Positions 37,527 through 45,748 of a DNA stretch of 64,000 nucleotides are shown here, in pieces (position 1 is the first letter of the stretch; each line of letters opens with the position of its first letter). Source of the DNA: Deltaproteobacteria bacterium. GTDB lineage: Bacteria > Desulfobacterota > Binatia > Binatales > Binataceae. Below the pieces are notes generated by a model. The model had not been told where the DNA came from. It saw only the letters and a program-made list of their open reading frames with translations, and ran no database searches. A program made the position numbers and the translations under genes. Where the stretch lies: contig JAKBMB010000011.1 of assembly GCA_021831785.1 (NCBI GenBank), positions 1 to 64,000 of the forward strand. The letters run 5' to 3'.

Positions 37527-39167
37527 GTGAAAAGTGTGGGATCAACGTTTGCCGTCGCGCTGACGGCGTTCTGTTTGGCGTTTGTTTTAGCTGGGCCGTC
37601 GCGCTCGGCGCAAGCCGCTCTTCAGTTATCGGTCGGGAACCCGGGCCTGCAGCACTTTGACAGCGATGGCGGGGTGGAGCTCGACTTCGGGCTTACCGAC
37701 CAGAACGGCGCGCCCGTAGGCAACGTCAAAGAGGACGAGGTCAAAGTTTTTGAGGATGGTACGCCGGCAAAGATTCTAAGCTTTCGCGGTCAAGGACAGG
37801 GGCGGCCGGTCGACATCGTTTTCGTCATCGACATTACCGAATCGATGCAGCCGTATATCGATGCAGTCAAAGAAAATGTGATCGCGTTCGCGCAGGACCT
37901 CGCCGCCAACCATCGCGACTACCGCTTGGGGCTGGTGACTTTCGAGGACTACGTAGTGTCGTCGTTCGCCGATTGCGGGTGTCCGTACCGCGACAAGATG
38001 ACCTCGGACGTACACGAGTTCATCAACTGGGTCGGCACGTTGCACGCCGGCGGCGGCGGCGATATTCCCGAGGACCAACTGGACGCGATGGCCTACGCTT
38101 CAACCTTTCCCTTCCGTCCCAAGGCCCAGGGAATTTTGATTCTCATCAGCGACGCGCAGAACCATCACGCCGGCGACGGCTCGGCCTATACCCAGCACGA
38201 CGCGGCCTACTGGGCCCATCATAAACCCGGCACGGAGGTCACCGACCTGACCGCCGACAAGGTGGCCGAGATGCTCAAGCGCCAGGGACTTACGCTCTAC
38301 GCTGTCGTACCGCCGCCCTTCATCGCTCCGGACTACGCTTTTCTGGTGCATGCCACACACGGCCGCGCGTACAATATCATTACCGAGGAAAGCCGCTTCC
38401 CGGAACTGGTGCGCCAGATCGGTCATACGATCGCCACCGAATACTCGCTCACCTACGAGACGCCGCGGCCCATCGAGGACGGCACCGAACGGCAGGTTGA
38501 ATTGCAGGTTAACTACGGCGGCCAGAGCGCGATCGCCAAGACCGCCTACCGCGTGCGCGGCATCGGCGGCGCTAGAATCAACGTGCCCGAGCTTGGCCCT
38601 GCGACCTCTCAAGCGGCGCGCAGCCGGCAGCTTTTCTTCGCTTGGTGGAACGGGGTTGTTCCGCTGGTTGCCATACTCGGTCTGCTTGCGCTGTCGCGGG
38701 CGCGGTTCGGAGTCCCGATCGAGGAACTAAACGCGGCGCTTGCGGCGGCCGAACAGAGCTCCGTCGTGGCCCGAGGCGCGCCGTTGAGCCGCGGTCAGAT
38801 ACCCGCGCGCGCAGCGCCCGGGCCGGGGCTGGTTGCGCCCGGGCGTTCTTCGGCGCCGCAGGGTGCGCGTCTAATCGCGGTCAATCCGCCGGAGCCCGTG
38901 GCCTCCGAGTATAGCGTCGCGAAGGATGAGGTTAGTCTCGGCCGCGGAGAGGAGAATGACCTCGTTATCCCGCATCCCAGCGTGTCGCGCTCTCATGCGT
39001 TGATTCGCCAGCGCGGGCGCGACTACGAAGTGAGCGACCTCGGCTCCACCAACGGAACTTTCGTCAACAATCAGCGCGTGAACGGCTCGATGGTGCTCGA
39101 AGACGGTGCAGAGCTGCGCCTGGGTGAAGTGGCGTTCATCCTGCAATGTCAAAGCGGCTCCGGGTAG
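37527..39167 (+). CDS. VWA-domain and FHA-domain membrane protein
   Basis: A 546-residue protein starting at GTG 37527 with a signal peptide (to about residue 30). The von Willebrand A domain (about 94-330) has the MIDAS start IVFVIDITESM (D102, T104, S106, a D-x-T-x-S variant). A membrane helix near residues 372-392 follows, then a Pro/Ala linker. The FHA domain (about 470-540) has VSLGRGEENDLVIPHPSVSRSHA and LGSTNGT, and binds phosphothreonine. This topology puts the VWA domain outside and the FHA domain in the cytoplasm, suggesting signalling across the membrane. A Ser/Thr kinase partner is not in the window. Its 3' end abuts the methyltransferase remnant. Confidence 0.88.
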   Translation: MKSVGSTFAVALTAFCLAFVLAGPSRSAQAALQLSVGNPGLQHFDSDGGVELDFGLTDQNGAPVGNVKEDEVKVFEDGTPAKILSFRGQGQGRPVDIVFVIDITESMQPYIDAVKENVIAFAQDLAANHRDYRLGLVTFEDYVVSSFADCGCPYRDKMTSDVHEFINWVGTLHAGGGGDIPEDQLDAMAYASTFPFRPKAQGILILISDAQNHHAGDGSAYTQHDAAYWAHHKPGTEVTDLTADKVAEMLKRQGLTLYAVVPPPFIAPDYAFLVHATHGRAYNIITEESRFPELVRQIGHTIATEYSLTYETPRPIEDGTERQVELQVNYGGQSAIAKTAYRVRGIGGARINVPELGPATSQAARSRQLFFAWWNGVVPLVAILGLLALSRARFGVPIEELNAALAAAEQSSVVARGAPLSRGQIPARAAPGPGLVAPGRSSAPQGARLIAVNPPEPVASEYSVAKDEVSLGRGEENDLVIPHPSVSRSHALIRQRGRDYEVSDLGSTNGTFVNNQRVNGSMVLEDGAELRLGEVAFILQCQSGSG

Positions 39168-39199
39168 GGCGGCCCTGGCCGCATCCGCTCGTTTCGGAA

Positions 39200-39543
39200 G
39201 TTTGCGTTCGGTACGTCAGCGAAGCTCGCATTGACGGTTTCCGGCTTCGAGAGTGGCTCCTGCGGGAATGGAAGCGGACAAGGCTCCCGCGCCGCAAAGC
39301 CAACGAGGTCTGCGGTGTGGTGTCGCAGATGCAGCCGTTCGTAAGTACTTCGATCAAGGACACCTCTGGTACTAGACCCCGTCCGAGATGTTCGGCCGCA
39401 TGCAAGAGTACGCCAACACACACGGGGAGCCCGCCGGTCGGCCTTACTTCTCACTCGATGGACACAAGCCGGCGACAGCGGAACAGTGGGCCACTATGCG
39501 CTCGAAGTTTTGCTGCCCTCACGGCTTCACGAACGTGTGGAAC
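39200..39543 (+). pseudogene. Decayed DNA methyltransferase (restriction-modification type) remnant
   Basis: Two frames together spell out a methyltransferase-like segment. The first (from about 39228) reads FRLREWLLREWKRTRL...KANEVCGV up to 39319. After a frame change at 39320-39324 the second continues ADAAVRKYFDQGHLWY, then an in-frame TAG (39373-39375). It goes on as TPSEMFGRMQEYANTHGEP, RPYFSLDG, AEQWATMRSKF and PHGFTNVWN. From my knowledge of adenine/cytosine-N4 methyltransferases of type II systems, the order KANEACGV...HLWY...EMF...YFSLDG...TNVW matches the middle of such enzymes. Residues after TNVW are missing, and the endonuclease gene from the other strand covers that place. The 5' part is also short. 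So the gene is broken by frameshift, stop and 3' truncation. Confidence 0.72.
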
Positions 39544-40146
39544 CTCAAATTGAGTCCGGCTGCCTTGGAACTTATAGCCATTGGTATTGGTCTGCTGAAG
39601 GTTACGCGTCCGCGCCTTCGTATCTTCCGGTTCCAGCACCAGGTAATCCGGCGGCTTGTGATAATGGTCGTCACGGGCTTTCGCGACCGACAGTCCGGGA
39701 ACAATGCAGACATCGATAATACGCGGTTTGCCGAAAATGAGTTGGTCCGGCAACCATGCCAGCATGCAAACATTTGTTTGGTCGTGAACAAAGTGGTTCT
39801 GAGTATCCTTGAACCGGGCTGTGATCTCCGTGGCGAGCGGAAACCATGCCTTGATTTCGAAGCCCGGCGTTGGAATTACCGACCCTTCAAAGACTGTGTC
39901 CGGAAAGCCAGGGTCCTGACGCTTCCAGGTGCCCAATCCTGCGAAAGTGGGCTGGGCGTTAAGGAATTCGACAGCATTGAATTCAATCAGATTCCCGAGC
40001 AGTGGCGATAGCTTAGATATCACTCTGGTCAGGTTGACCGCCGCATTCGGAGAAATCGGCTTGGAGACGGTCACCACGTCGAAGACCTGCCCCGACAGGC
40101 TCTGCAGATGCGTCGCGGCCGCTTTTAGGACTTCGGCCGTGTTCAA
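39451..40146 (-). CDS. PD-(D/E)XK restriction endonuclease-like protein
   Basis: A 231-residue protein with a classic type II nuclease core: P82-D83 (GFPDTVFEG), then E97-I98-K99 (GFEIKAW), preceded by a helix with glutamates. A later QTNTNGYKFQG segment is of the kind seen near the end of such enzymes. Its ATG overlaps the end of the regulator gene, so the two are translationally coupled, the C-R order of regulated type II systems. About the last 30 residues (from 201) are antisense to the methyltransferase remnant. They may be a read-through tail created by the rearrangement. Recognition sequence unknown; whether it is still active is unknown. Confidence 0.68.
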   Translation of the reverse strand: MNTAEVLKAAATHLQSLSGQVFDVVTVSKPISPNAAVNLTRVISKLSPLLGNLIEFNAVEFLNAQPTFAGLGTWKRQDPGFPDTVFEGSVIPTPGFEIKAWFPLATEITARFKDTQNHFVHDQTNVCMLAWLPDQLIFGKPRIIDVCIVPGLSVAKARDDHYHKPPDYLVLEPEDTKARTRNLQQTNTNGYKFQGSRTQFEVPHVREAVRAAKLRAHSGPLFRCRRLVSIE

Positions 40147-40436
40147 TTACCGCCTCCCCGCTTGCCATGAGAGCCGAGACGACGTTCAATCTCCCGGATA
40201 ATGCGGCACGGATCGACGCCAATGACTCGACAAATTGTGACAAACTCGACCACGTCGAGCCGTCGTTCCCGGCGCTCATATTTCGAAACGAACGACTGAG
40301 GTTTTCTCAGGCGTAGCGCCAGATTCTGTTGGGTGATGCCGGCAGCCTTGCGAGCGGAGATGAGACTTTCAAGAAAGCTCTCGTATTCCCCGGTGAATAT
40401 GGATTTCAAAACGCGCTTCTCCCGCCCTTGATCCAC
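40143..40436 (-). CDS. XRE-family regulator, C-protein-like
   Basis: A 97-residue protein, GTG start at 40436 (a TTG about 27 bases downstream, with GGGAG before it, is possible). Residues 26-85 form a lambda-repressor-like helix-turn-helix: LISARKAAGITQQNLALRLRKPQSFVSKYERRERRLDVVEF. It overlaps the endonuclease ORF by 4 bases. In type II restriction systems such C proteins time endonuclease expression, and a palindrome 23 bases upstream is a candidate operator. It could also simply be the antitoxin-like repressor of its own unit. Confidence 0.75.
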   Translation of the reverse strand: MDQGREKRVLKSIFTGEYESFLESLISARKAAGITQQNLALRLRKPQSFVSKYERRERRLDVVEFVTICRVIGVDPCRIIREIERRLGSHGKRGGGN

Positions 40437-40992
40437 CGAGAGACTTGGATAATCCGAATTTGGGTTTAACCCAAAACGGGTTTAAGGATGGCCTCGCCTA
40501 AAGCGCGGCGACCCATGCGAAACGTCAAGTATTATAGCTTATTGACTATCATTCTAGCTTTCAGGCTCTATGCTATGGTTCGAGAAAGCTTAAAGTTAGT
40601 GAAAAATTTATTTGACAACGATGGCAAAAACCGTTGCGACAAGTTTGCACTCGTGCTTTTTTCATATGAGGGGACCTCCAGAGCCGGAAATTCTTAATAG
40701 CCTGATTCCTGCGGACGTAGGCGATCTCGCGGCCCGTATTCCAGGCTTGAGCGCGCGCAAGGCGCGCGGCATATGTGAGCGGGAGGGCCGGGTGCGATGC
40801 GGAGAAAGATGACGCAAAACGGCGTCCTGCAAGTCCGAGGCCGCAATGGGGACGAACAGCAAATCTTGAATTCGTGATACCTGCCGAGGCAAGTGATACG
40901 CGGGGACATGGCCCGGGCCGAGGTTTTGCGCGAACGCCCAGAGGTTTGCAGACAAGCCCACCATTCAACGTTATGGCCAGCGAGGCAAAAAT
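40437..40992. other. 556-base divergent region with an AT-rich island
   Basis: It separates the minus-strand regulator gene from plus-strand iorA. About 40510-40670 is markedly richer in A and T than the rest of the window and contains TTGACT, TTGACA and TATTATAG-like strings, but no well-spaced promoter pair. A 69-residue frame from 40488 overlaps the operator and lacks a spaced ribosome site, so it is not called. The base composition fits imported DNA. Confidence 0.55.
40459..40485. promoter_or_regulatory. Candidate operator of the XRE regulator
   Basis: A 17-bp palindrome TTTGGGTTTAACCCAAA (40459-40475, central T) is followed by a partial copy CGGGTTTAA (40477-40485). The GGGTTTAA cores lie 16 bases apart. 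It sits 23 bases upstream of the regulator start, where C-protein boxes and autorepressor operators are usually found. Confidence 0.5.
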
Positions 40993-41448
40993 ATGATTCG
41001 TCTCAAGGTAAACGGGGTAGAACATTCGTTTGATGGCGATTCCGAGATGCCGCTTTTGTGGTATGTGCGGGATAAACTGGGCCTGACGGGGACTAAATTC
41101 GGCTGCGGAGAGGCGCTGTGCGGCGCCTGTACCGTGCATCAGAACGGCAAGGCGGTTCGCTCTTGTGTGTTACCGATGAGTGCTGTGCAGGGCGCGGAAA
41201 TCGTGACCATCGAGGGGCTCGGCAAAAACGGGCTGCATCCCGTGCAGAAGGCGTGGATCCGATTCAACGTCCCGCAATGCGGATACTGTCAGGCGGGACA
41301 GATCATGCAGGCAGTCGAGCTTTTGAACAGCAAAGCTGCGCCCACCGACGAGGACATCGAACGGGCTATGGCAGGCAACATCTGCCGGTGCGGAACCTAT
41401 CAGCGGATCCGCGCGGCGATCAAAGCTGCGGCGAGGGAAAGCGCATGA
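40993..41448 (+). CDS. Small 2Fe-2S subunit of an isoquinoline 1-oxidoreductase-type molybdenum hydroxylase
   Basis: The 151-residue iron-sulfur subunit passes electrons from the molybdenum subunit. Plant-type 2Fe-2S ligands are C38, C43, C46 and C58 ([12 protein letters not shown]...SC). The second cluster has C96, C99, C131 and C133 (CGYCQAG and [10 protein letters not shown]). A ribosome site GAGG stands 8-9 bases before the ATG. The stop overlaps the start of the large subunit as ATGA (41445-41448), so the two are coupled. Electron acceptor (often a cytochrome c) is not identified here. Confidence 0.93.
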   Translation: MIRLKVNGVEHSFDGDSEMPLLWYVRDKLGLTGTKFGCGEALCGACTVHQNGKAVRSCVLPMSAVQGAEIVTIEGLGKNGLHPVQKAWIRFNVPQCGYCQAGQIMQAVELLNSKAAPTDEDIERAMAGNICRCGTYQRIRAAIKAAARESA

Positions 41449-43718
41449 ATACGAACAGTATAGAAAACGTAAGTCGGCGCAGATTCCTAAAGGGCGCATT
41501 TTCGGCCGGGGCGCTCGTGCTCGGCGTCCGTTTCCTTCCCCAGGTGCTATGGGCGGCGGTGCGAGAGCCGCTTTACGGGCCGGACGTAAAGGACGCGGTC
41601 TTCAATCCGAACCTGTTCGTCGGCATCGAACCGAATGGAACCGTCATCATCGTCGCGCATCGCTCCGAGATGGGCACCGGAATTCGCACCTCGTTGCCGC
41701 GCGTGCTGGCCGATGAACTGGATGCGGACTGGACTCGGGTGAAGCTGCAGCAAGGAATCGGCGACGCGCGATATGGCTCGCAGAACACGGACGGGTCGCA
41801 TTCCATCCGAGAATTCTTTGACGTTATGCGCGAGATGGGCGGCGCCGCGCGCCTGATGCTGGTGCGCGCCGCCGCGCAGCGCTGGAAGGTGTCGCCGGAC
41901 GAATGCGAGACCCGGCTGAGTACGGTGGTCCACGCGGCGAGCGGGCGCAAGTTGGGCTATGGCGAGTTGGCTCGTGCGGCGGCCAAACTGCCGGTGCCCA
42001 AAAAGCAGGAACTGCAATTCAAGCCGAGTAGCAAATGGCGCTATATCGGCAAGAGCGCTCCGATGTACGACTTGGCGGGGATATGCAGCGGCAAGCCGCT
42101 CTACGGCATCGATACGAGCCTGGACGGAATGGTTTATGCCTCAATCGAGCATCCGCCGGTGCTCGGGGGGAAAGTCAAATCCTACGACGACGGCGAGGCG
42201 CGGCGCGTGGCCGGCGTTCGCCGGACCGTTCAGATACCGCCGTTCAAGCCGCCTTATGCCTTTCAGGCGCTCGGCGGTGTCGCGGTTATTGCCGATAACA
42301 CCTGGGCCGCGTTTCAGGGACGCAGCAAGCTTAAGATCGAGTGGGACAACGGACCTAACGCATCCTACAACTCCACCGAGTACCGCAAGATGCTTGAGGA
42401 GACCGCGCGGAAGCCCGGCAAGGTCGTGCGCAACGACGGAGATGTCGAAGCGGCTTTTGCCAAGGGCGGCAAGATCGTCGAAGCCGCATACTACACGCCG
42501 CATGTCGCGCACGCTCCGATGGAGCCGCCTAACGCGGTCGCCGACTATCGCGAGGGTAAGGTCACGGCGTGGGCTCCGACGCAGAACCCGCAGGCGGTGC
42601 AGGACGCTGTCGCGGGCGCGCTCGGAATCAAGAAGGAGAACGTCATCTGCCACGTGACGCTTTTGGGCGGCGCGTTCGGACGCAAGTCCATGCCGGACTA
42701 TGTCGCGGAGGCCGCGCTCCTGTCCAAAGAGGTTGGCCGACCGGTGAAAGTAACTTGGCGCCGCGAAGACGATATCAAGTTCGATTACTTCCACAGCGTC
42801 GCGGCGATGTATATGAAGGCGGCGCTCGGCGAGAACGGCAGGCCCAGTGCCTGGCTGCAGCGTTCGGTGTTCCCGTCGCTGATGAGCACCTTCGACGCGA
42901 ATACGATGTATGGCGCCCCGCTCGAAGTGGGAATGGGCTGGAACGACATTCCGTACGACATCCCCAATCTTCGCGTTGAAAACGGACCGGCCAAGGCCCA
43001 CGTGCGCATCGGCTGGTTGCGGTCGGTGGCGAACATCTATCACGCCTACGCGGTCCAGTCGTTCTCGGACGAGCTGGCCCATGTCGCGCAGCGCGATCCG
43101 GTCGAGTATCTGCTCGACCTGATCGGCCCGCCGCGCATTATCGACCTAAAGAGCATCGGCTACTGGAATTATAACGGAAACACCGAGCAGTACCCGATAG
43201 ACACCAGCCGCTTGCGCCGAGTCGTCGAGATGGCGGCCAGCCAGGCGGGATGGGGAAAGCGCAAGCTCGGTAAAGGCAGCGGAATGGGGATCGCGGCGCA
43301 CCGCAGCTTTTTGACTTACGTAGCGACGGTCGTCGAAGTCGAGGTCAACGACAAGGGCGAGCTCAAGATCCCGCGCGTGGACACCGTTGTGGACGCGGGG
43401 CTGGTCGTCAGCCCGGATGTCGTGCGCAATCAGTTCGAAGGCGCCGCGGTCTTCGGCACCAGCGTAACGCGAACCGGCGAGATCACCGCTACCAATGGCG
43501 TGATCGATCAGTCGAACTTCCACAATTACCCGGTCGCGCGGATCGCCGACGCGCCGTATTACACCAAGGTTACCCTGGTCGAGAGCAACGCTCCGCCGGC
43601 CGGCGTGGGCGAACCCGGCGTACCGCCTTTCGTACCGGCCCTGTGCAACGCCGTATACGCGGCTACCGGCAAGCGGATTCGAGAGTTGCCTTTGTCAAAG
43701 CATAACCTTAAGGCATAA
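41445..43718 (+). CDS. Molybdenum-binding large subunit, isoquinoline 1-oxidoreductase (IorB) type
   Basis: A 757-residue molybdenum hydroxylase subunit that oxidises N-heterocycles, aldehydes or similar substrates. The start at 41445 overlaps the small subunit stop. A twin-arginine signal ([19 protein letters not shown], residues 9-27) implies export folded with cofactor and small subunit, so the enzyme is periplasmic. Cofactor-binding stretches [19 protein letters not shown] and the catalytic glutamate region [11 protein letters not shown] are present. There is no XdhC-like maturation protein or c-type cytochrome beside it. The true substrate is unknown, and the isoquinoline name reflects only the family. 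Confidence 0.92.
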   Translation: MNTNSIENVSRRRFLKGAFSAGALVLGVRFLPQVLWAAVREPLYGPDVKDAVFNPNLFVGIEPNGTVIIVAHRSEMGTGIRTSLPRVLADELDADWTRVKLQQGIGDARYGSQNTDGSHSIREFFDVMREMGGAARLMLVRAAAQRWKVSPDECETRLSTVVHAASGRKLGYGELARAAAKLPVPKKQELQFKPSSKWRYIGKSAPMYDLAGICSGKPLYGIDTSLDGMVYASIEHPPVLGGKVKSYDDGEARRVAGVRRTVQIPPFKPPYAFQALGGVAVIADNTWAAFQGRSKLKIEWDNGPNASYNSTEYRKMLEETARKPGKVVRNDGDVEAAFAKGGKIVEAAYYTPHVAHAPMEPPNAVADYREGKVTAWAPTQNPQAVQDAVAGALGIKKENVICHVTLLGGAFGRKSMPDYVAEAALLSKEVGRPVKVTWRREDDIKFDYFHSVAAMYMKAALGENGRPSAWLQRSVFPSLMSTFDANTMYGAPLEVGMGWNDIPYDIPNLRVENGPAKAHVRIGWLRSVANIYHAYAVQSFSDELAHVAQRDPVEYLLDLIGPPRIIDLKSIGYWNYNGNTEQYPIDTSRLRRVVEMAASQAGWGKRKLGKGSGMGIAAHRSFLTYVATVVEVEVNDKGELKIPRVDTVVDAGLVVSPDVVRNQFEGAAVFGTSVTRTGEITATNGVIDQSNFHNYPVARIADAPYYTKVTLVESNAPPAGVGEPGVPPFVPALCNAVYAATGKRIRELPLSKHNLKA

Positions 43719-43781
43719 CGACGCATCGCGGCGCGAGAACTGTCGGCGCGCAGTCTGCGGCGCGCAGATGCTCGACAACAG

Positions 43782-43826
43782 GCGGCGGGCGGTAGCTGAA
43801 AGCTATCGCCCGCCGCGGCTTTTCGT
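43782..43826 (+). terminator. Rho-independent-like terminator or ilvB attenuator
   Basis: Arms GCGGCGGGCGGTAGCT (43782-43797) and AGCTATCGCCCGCCGC (43801-43816) pair at 15 of 16 positions with one G-T pair around a GAA loop, then GGCTTTTCGTT. It is the end signal for the molybdenum hydroxylase operon. Since it lies about 80 bases before ilvB it could also act there. Confidence 0.7.
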
Positions 43827-43894
43827 TGGCGCTTTTCTTAGTTACACTGTGTTTCTCCATTCATACGCAGGAACCCAAGGAGTGCGAGATTCAG

Positions 43895-45589
43895 ATGAAA
43901 AAGCTCACCGGGGCCCGAATCGCGATCGAGAGCTTGATGGCGGAGGGCGCCGACGTCATCTTTGGTTATCCTGGCGGCGCGATCCTGCCGACGTATGACG
44001 CGCTACTTGACTCTAAGATTAAGCACATCCTGGTTCGTCACGAGCAGGGCGCCGTACACATGGCAGAGGGCTACGCCAGAGTCGCGGGCCGACCGGGTGT
44101 GGTCATCGTTACCTCAGGCCCCGGCGCGCTTAACACGGTCACCGGAATCGCCGATGCTTATATGGATTCGACGCCGCTGGTGGTGATCACCGGGCAGGTT
44201 TCGACCAACTTGATCGGCAACGATGCCTTTCAAGAGGCTGACATCGTGGGTGTGACGCGGCCTTGCACCAAGCATAACTACCTGGTCAAGGAAGTGGGAG
44301 ACTTGGCGCGCATCATCAAGGAGGCGTTTTATATCGCGAATACCGGGCGGCCCGGTCCGGTGTTGGTTGACCTGCCAAAAGACGTGCAGCAGGCCGAATG
44401 CGTCTTTAAGTATCCCGATAAGGTCGACTTGCGGGGCTTTAAGCCCGTGATACGCGGCAATCTGCGCCAGATCGAGCGCGCCGTTCAGGCCATCGAGCGC
44501 TCCTCGAAGCCGTTGTTCTATATCGGCGGGGGCGTGCAATGGTCGGATGCTTCGGCCGAGTTGATCGAGCTGGCGGCAGGGTTGGGAATTCCGGTGACCG
44601 AGACGCTGATGGGGCTCGGTTGTTTTCCCGCCTCCAATTCGCTGTGCCTGGGAATGTTGGGGATGCACGGCTCGTATGGGACCAACACCGCGGTCTGCAA
44701 CACCGACTGCCTGATCGCCGTCGGCGCTCGCTTCGACGATCGTGTGACCGGGCGACTTAAGGACTTCGCGCCCAAGGCCGAATGTATCATCCACGTCGAT
44801 ATCGATCCGTCGTCGATCTCCAAGAACGTGAAGGTCGATATCCCCATTGTGGGCGACATTAAGTCGGTGCTCGCCGAGATGCTGCGCATCGTCAAGGATC
44901 GCGAAAGCCTCGCCAAGCGCAAGCCGGTGTGGACGAAATGGCATCAGCAGATTCTCCAATGGCAGCAGGAGAAGCCGCTCTATGAGCAGCGTAACGGGAA
45001 CCACGTGGCGCCGCTCCAGGTTATCGAGGAGCTGCACAATTTGACCAAGGGCGACTGTATCATTGCCACCGACGTCGGTCAGCATCAGATGTGGGTGGCG
45101 CAATTGTTTCCGTTCGAGCATCCGCGCTCGCTGTTGACTTCCGGCGGCCTGGGGACGATGGGCTACGGGCTGCCGGCGGGAATTGGAGCGAAGCTTGCCG
45201 CGCCGGACCGGCCGGTGGTGGTGGTTTCGGGCGACGGCTCGATTCAAATGAATATTCAGGAGCTTGCCACGGCGGTCGAATACAACATTGACGTCAAAGT
45301 GGTGATACTGAACAACTATTTCCTCGGCATGGTTCGCCAGTGGCAGGAAAAATTCTACCGCGAGCGATATTCGTATTCGGCGATGTCGGTGCCGAACTTC
45401 GTCAAGCTGGCTGAGGCCTTTGGCGCCCGGGGCTTCAGGATTGAACGGCCCAGCGAGCTAGTTACGGTGATGAAGGAGGCTTTTGGTACGCCAGGGCCGG
45501 TGCTGATTGACGTCGCGATACCGAAGGAGGAAGAGGTCATGCCGATGATCCCGCCCGGCGGCGCCATGTCCGAGATGCTCTTCGCGTAA
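43895..45589 (+). CDS. ilvB: Acetolactate synthase large (catalytic) subunit
   Basis: IlvB condenses pyruvate with pyruvate or 2-ketobutyrate in branched-chain amino acid synthesis, using thiamine diphosphate, FAD and magnesium. The 564-residue protein (start ATG 43895, AAGGAG 13 bases upstream) has the catalytic-Glu segment VRHEQGAVHMAEGYAR, the FAD-site FQEADIVG and the ThDP motif GDGSIQMNIQELATAVEYN...NN. Length is normal. The expected neighbours ilvN (regulatory subunit) and ilvC do not follow; the next gene is on the opposite strand. A frame extending upstream to 43826 is not IlvB-like. Confidence 0.95.
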   Translation: MKKLTGARIAIESLMAEGADVIFGYPGGAILPTYDALLDSKIKHILVRHEQGAVHMAEGYARVAGRPGVVIVTSGPGALNTVTGIADAYMDSTPLVVITGQVSTNLIGNDAFQEADIVGVTRPCTKHNYLVKEVGDLARIIKEAFYIANTGRPGPVLVDLPKDVQQAECVFKYPDKVDLRGFKPVIRGNLRQIERAVQAIERSSKPLFYIGGGVQWSDASAELIELAAGLGIPVTETLMGLGCFPASNSLCLGMLGMHGSYGTNTAVCNTDCLIAVGARFDDRVTGRLKDFAPKAECIIHVDIDPSSISKNVKVDIPIVGDIKSVLAEMLRIVKDRESLAKRKPVWTKWHQQILQWQQEKPLYEQRNGNHVAPLQVIEELHNLTKGDCIIATDVGQHQMWVAQLFPFEHPRSLLTSGGLGTMGYGLPAGIGAKLAAPDRPVVVVSGDGSIQMNIQELATAVEYNIDVKVVILNNYFLGMVRQWQEKFYRERYSYSAMSVPNFVKLAEAFGARGFRIERPSELVTVMKEAFGTPGPVLIDVAIPKEEEVMPMIPPGGAMSEMLFA

Positions 45590-45748
45590 CGCCGAACCGA
45601 AGAAGTCTCCCGTATTCGGGGAACGCTTTTGCACGCAGGCGCGCCTTTAATCGCCCGCGCATCGTTGCTGGCGGGGACGGGCTTTCAAATTCGCGACCGC
45701 GAGGACCCAATAGGAGCGGGGCGAGGACGCTGCGCGACGGCACCCGAG

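Noticed and set aside
40488-40697. 69-residue plus-strand frame in the AT-rich island
   Set aside because: It starts on top of the candidate operator, the AAGG touches the ATG with no spacing, and the product has no recognised family.
41118-41444. Long extension of the IorB frame into the small-subunit gene
   Set aside because: The coupled ATG at 41445 gives a twin-arginine signal, while the extension is antithetic to the small subunit coding frame.
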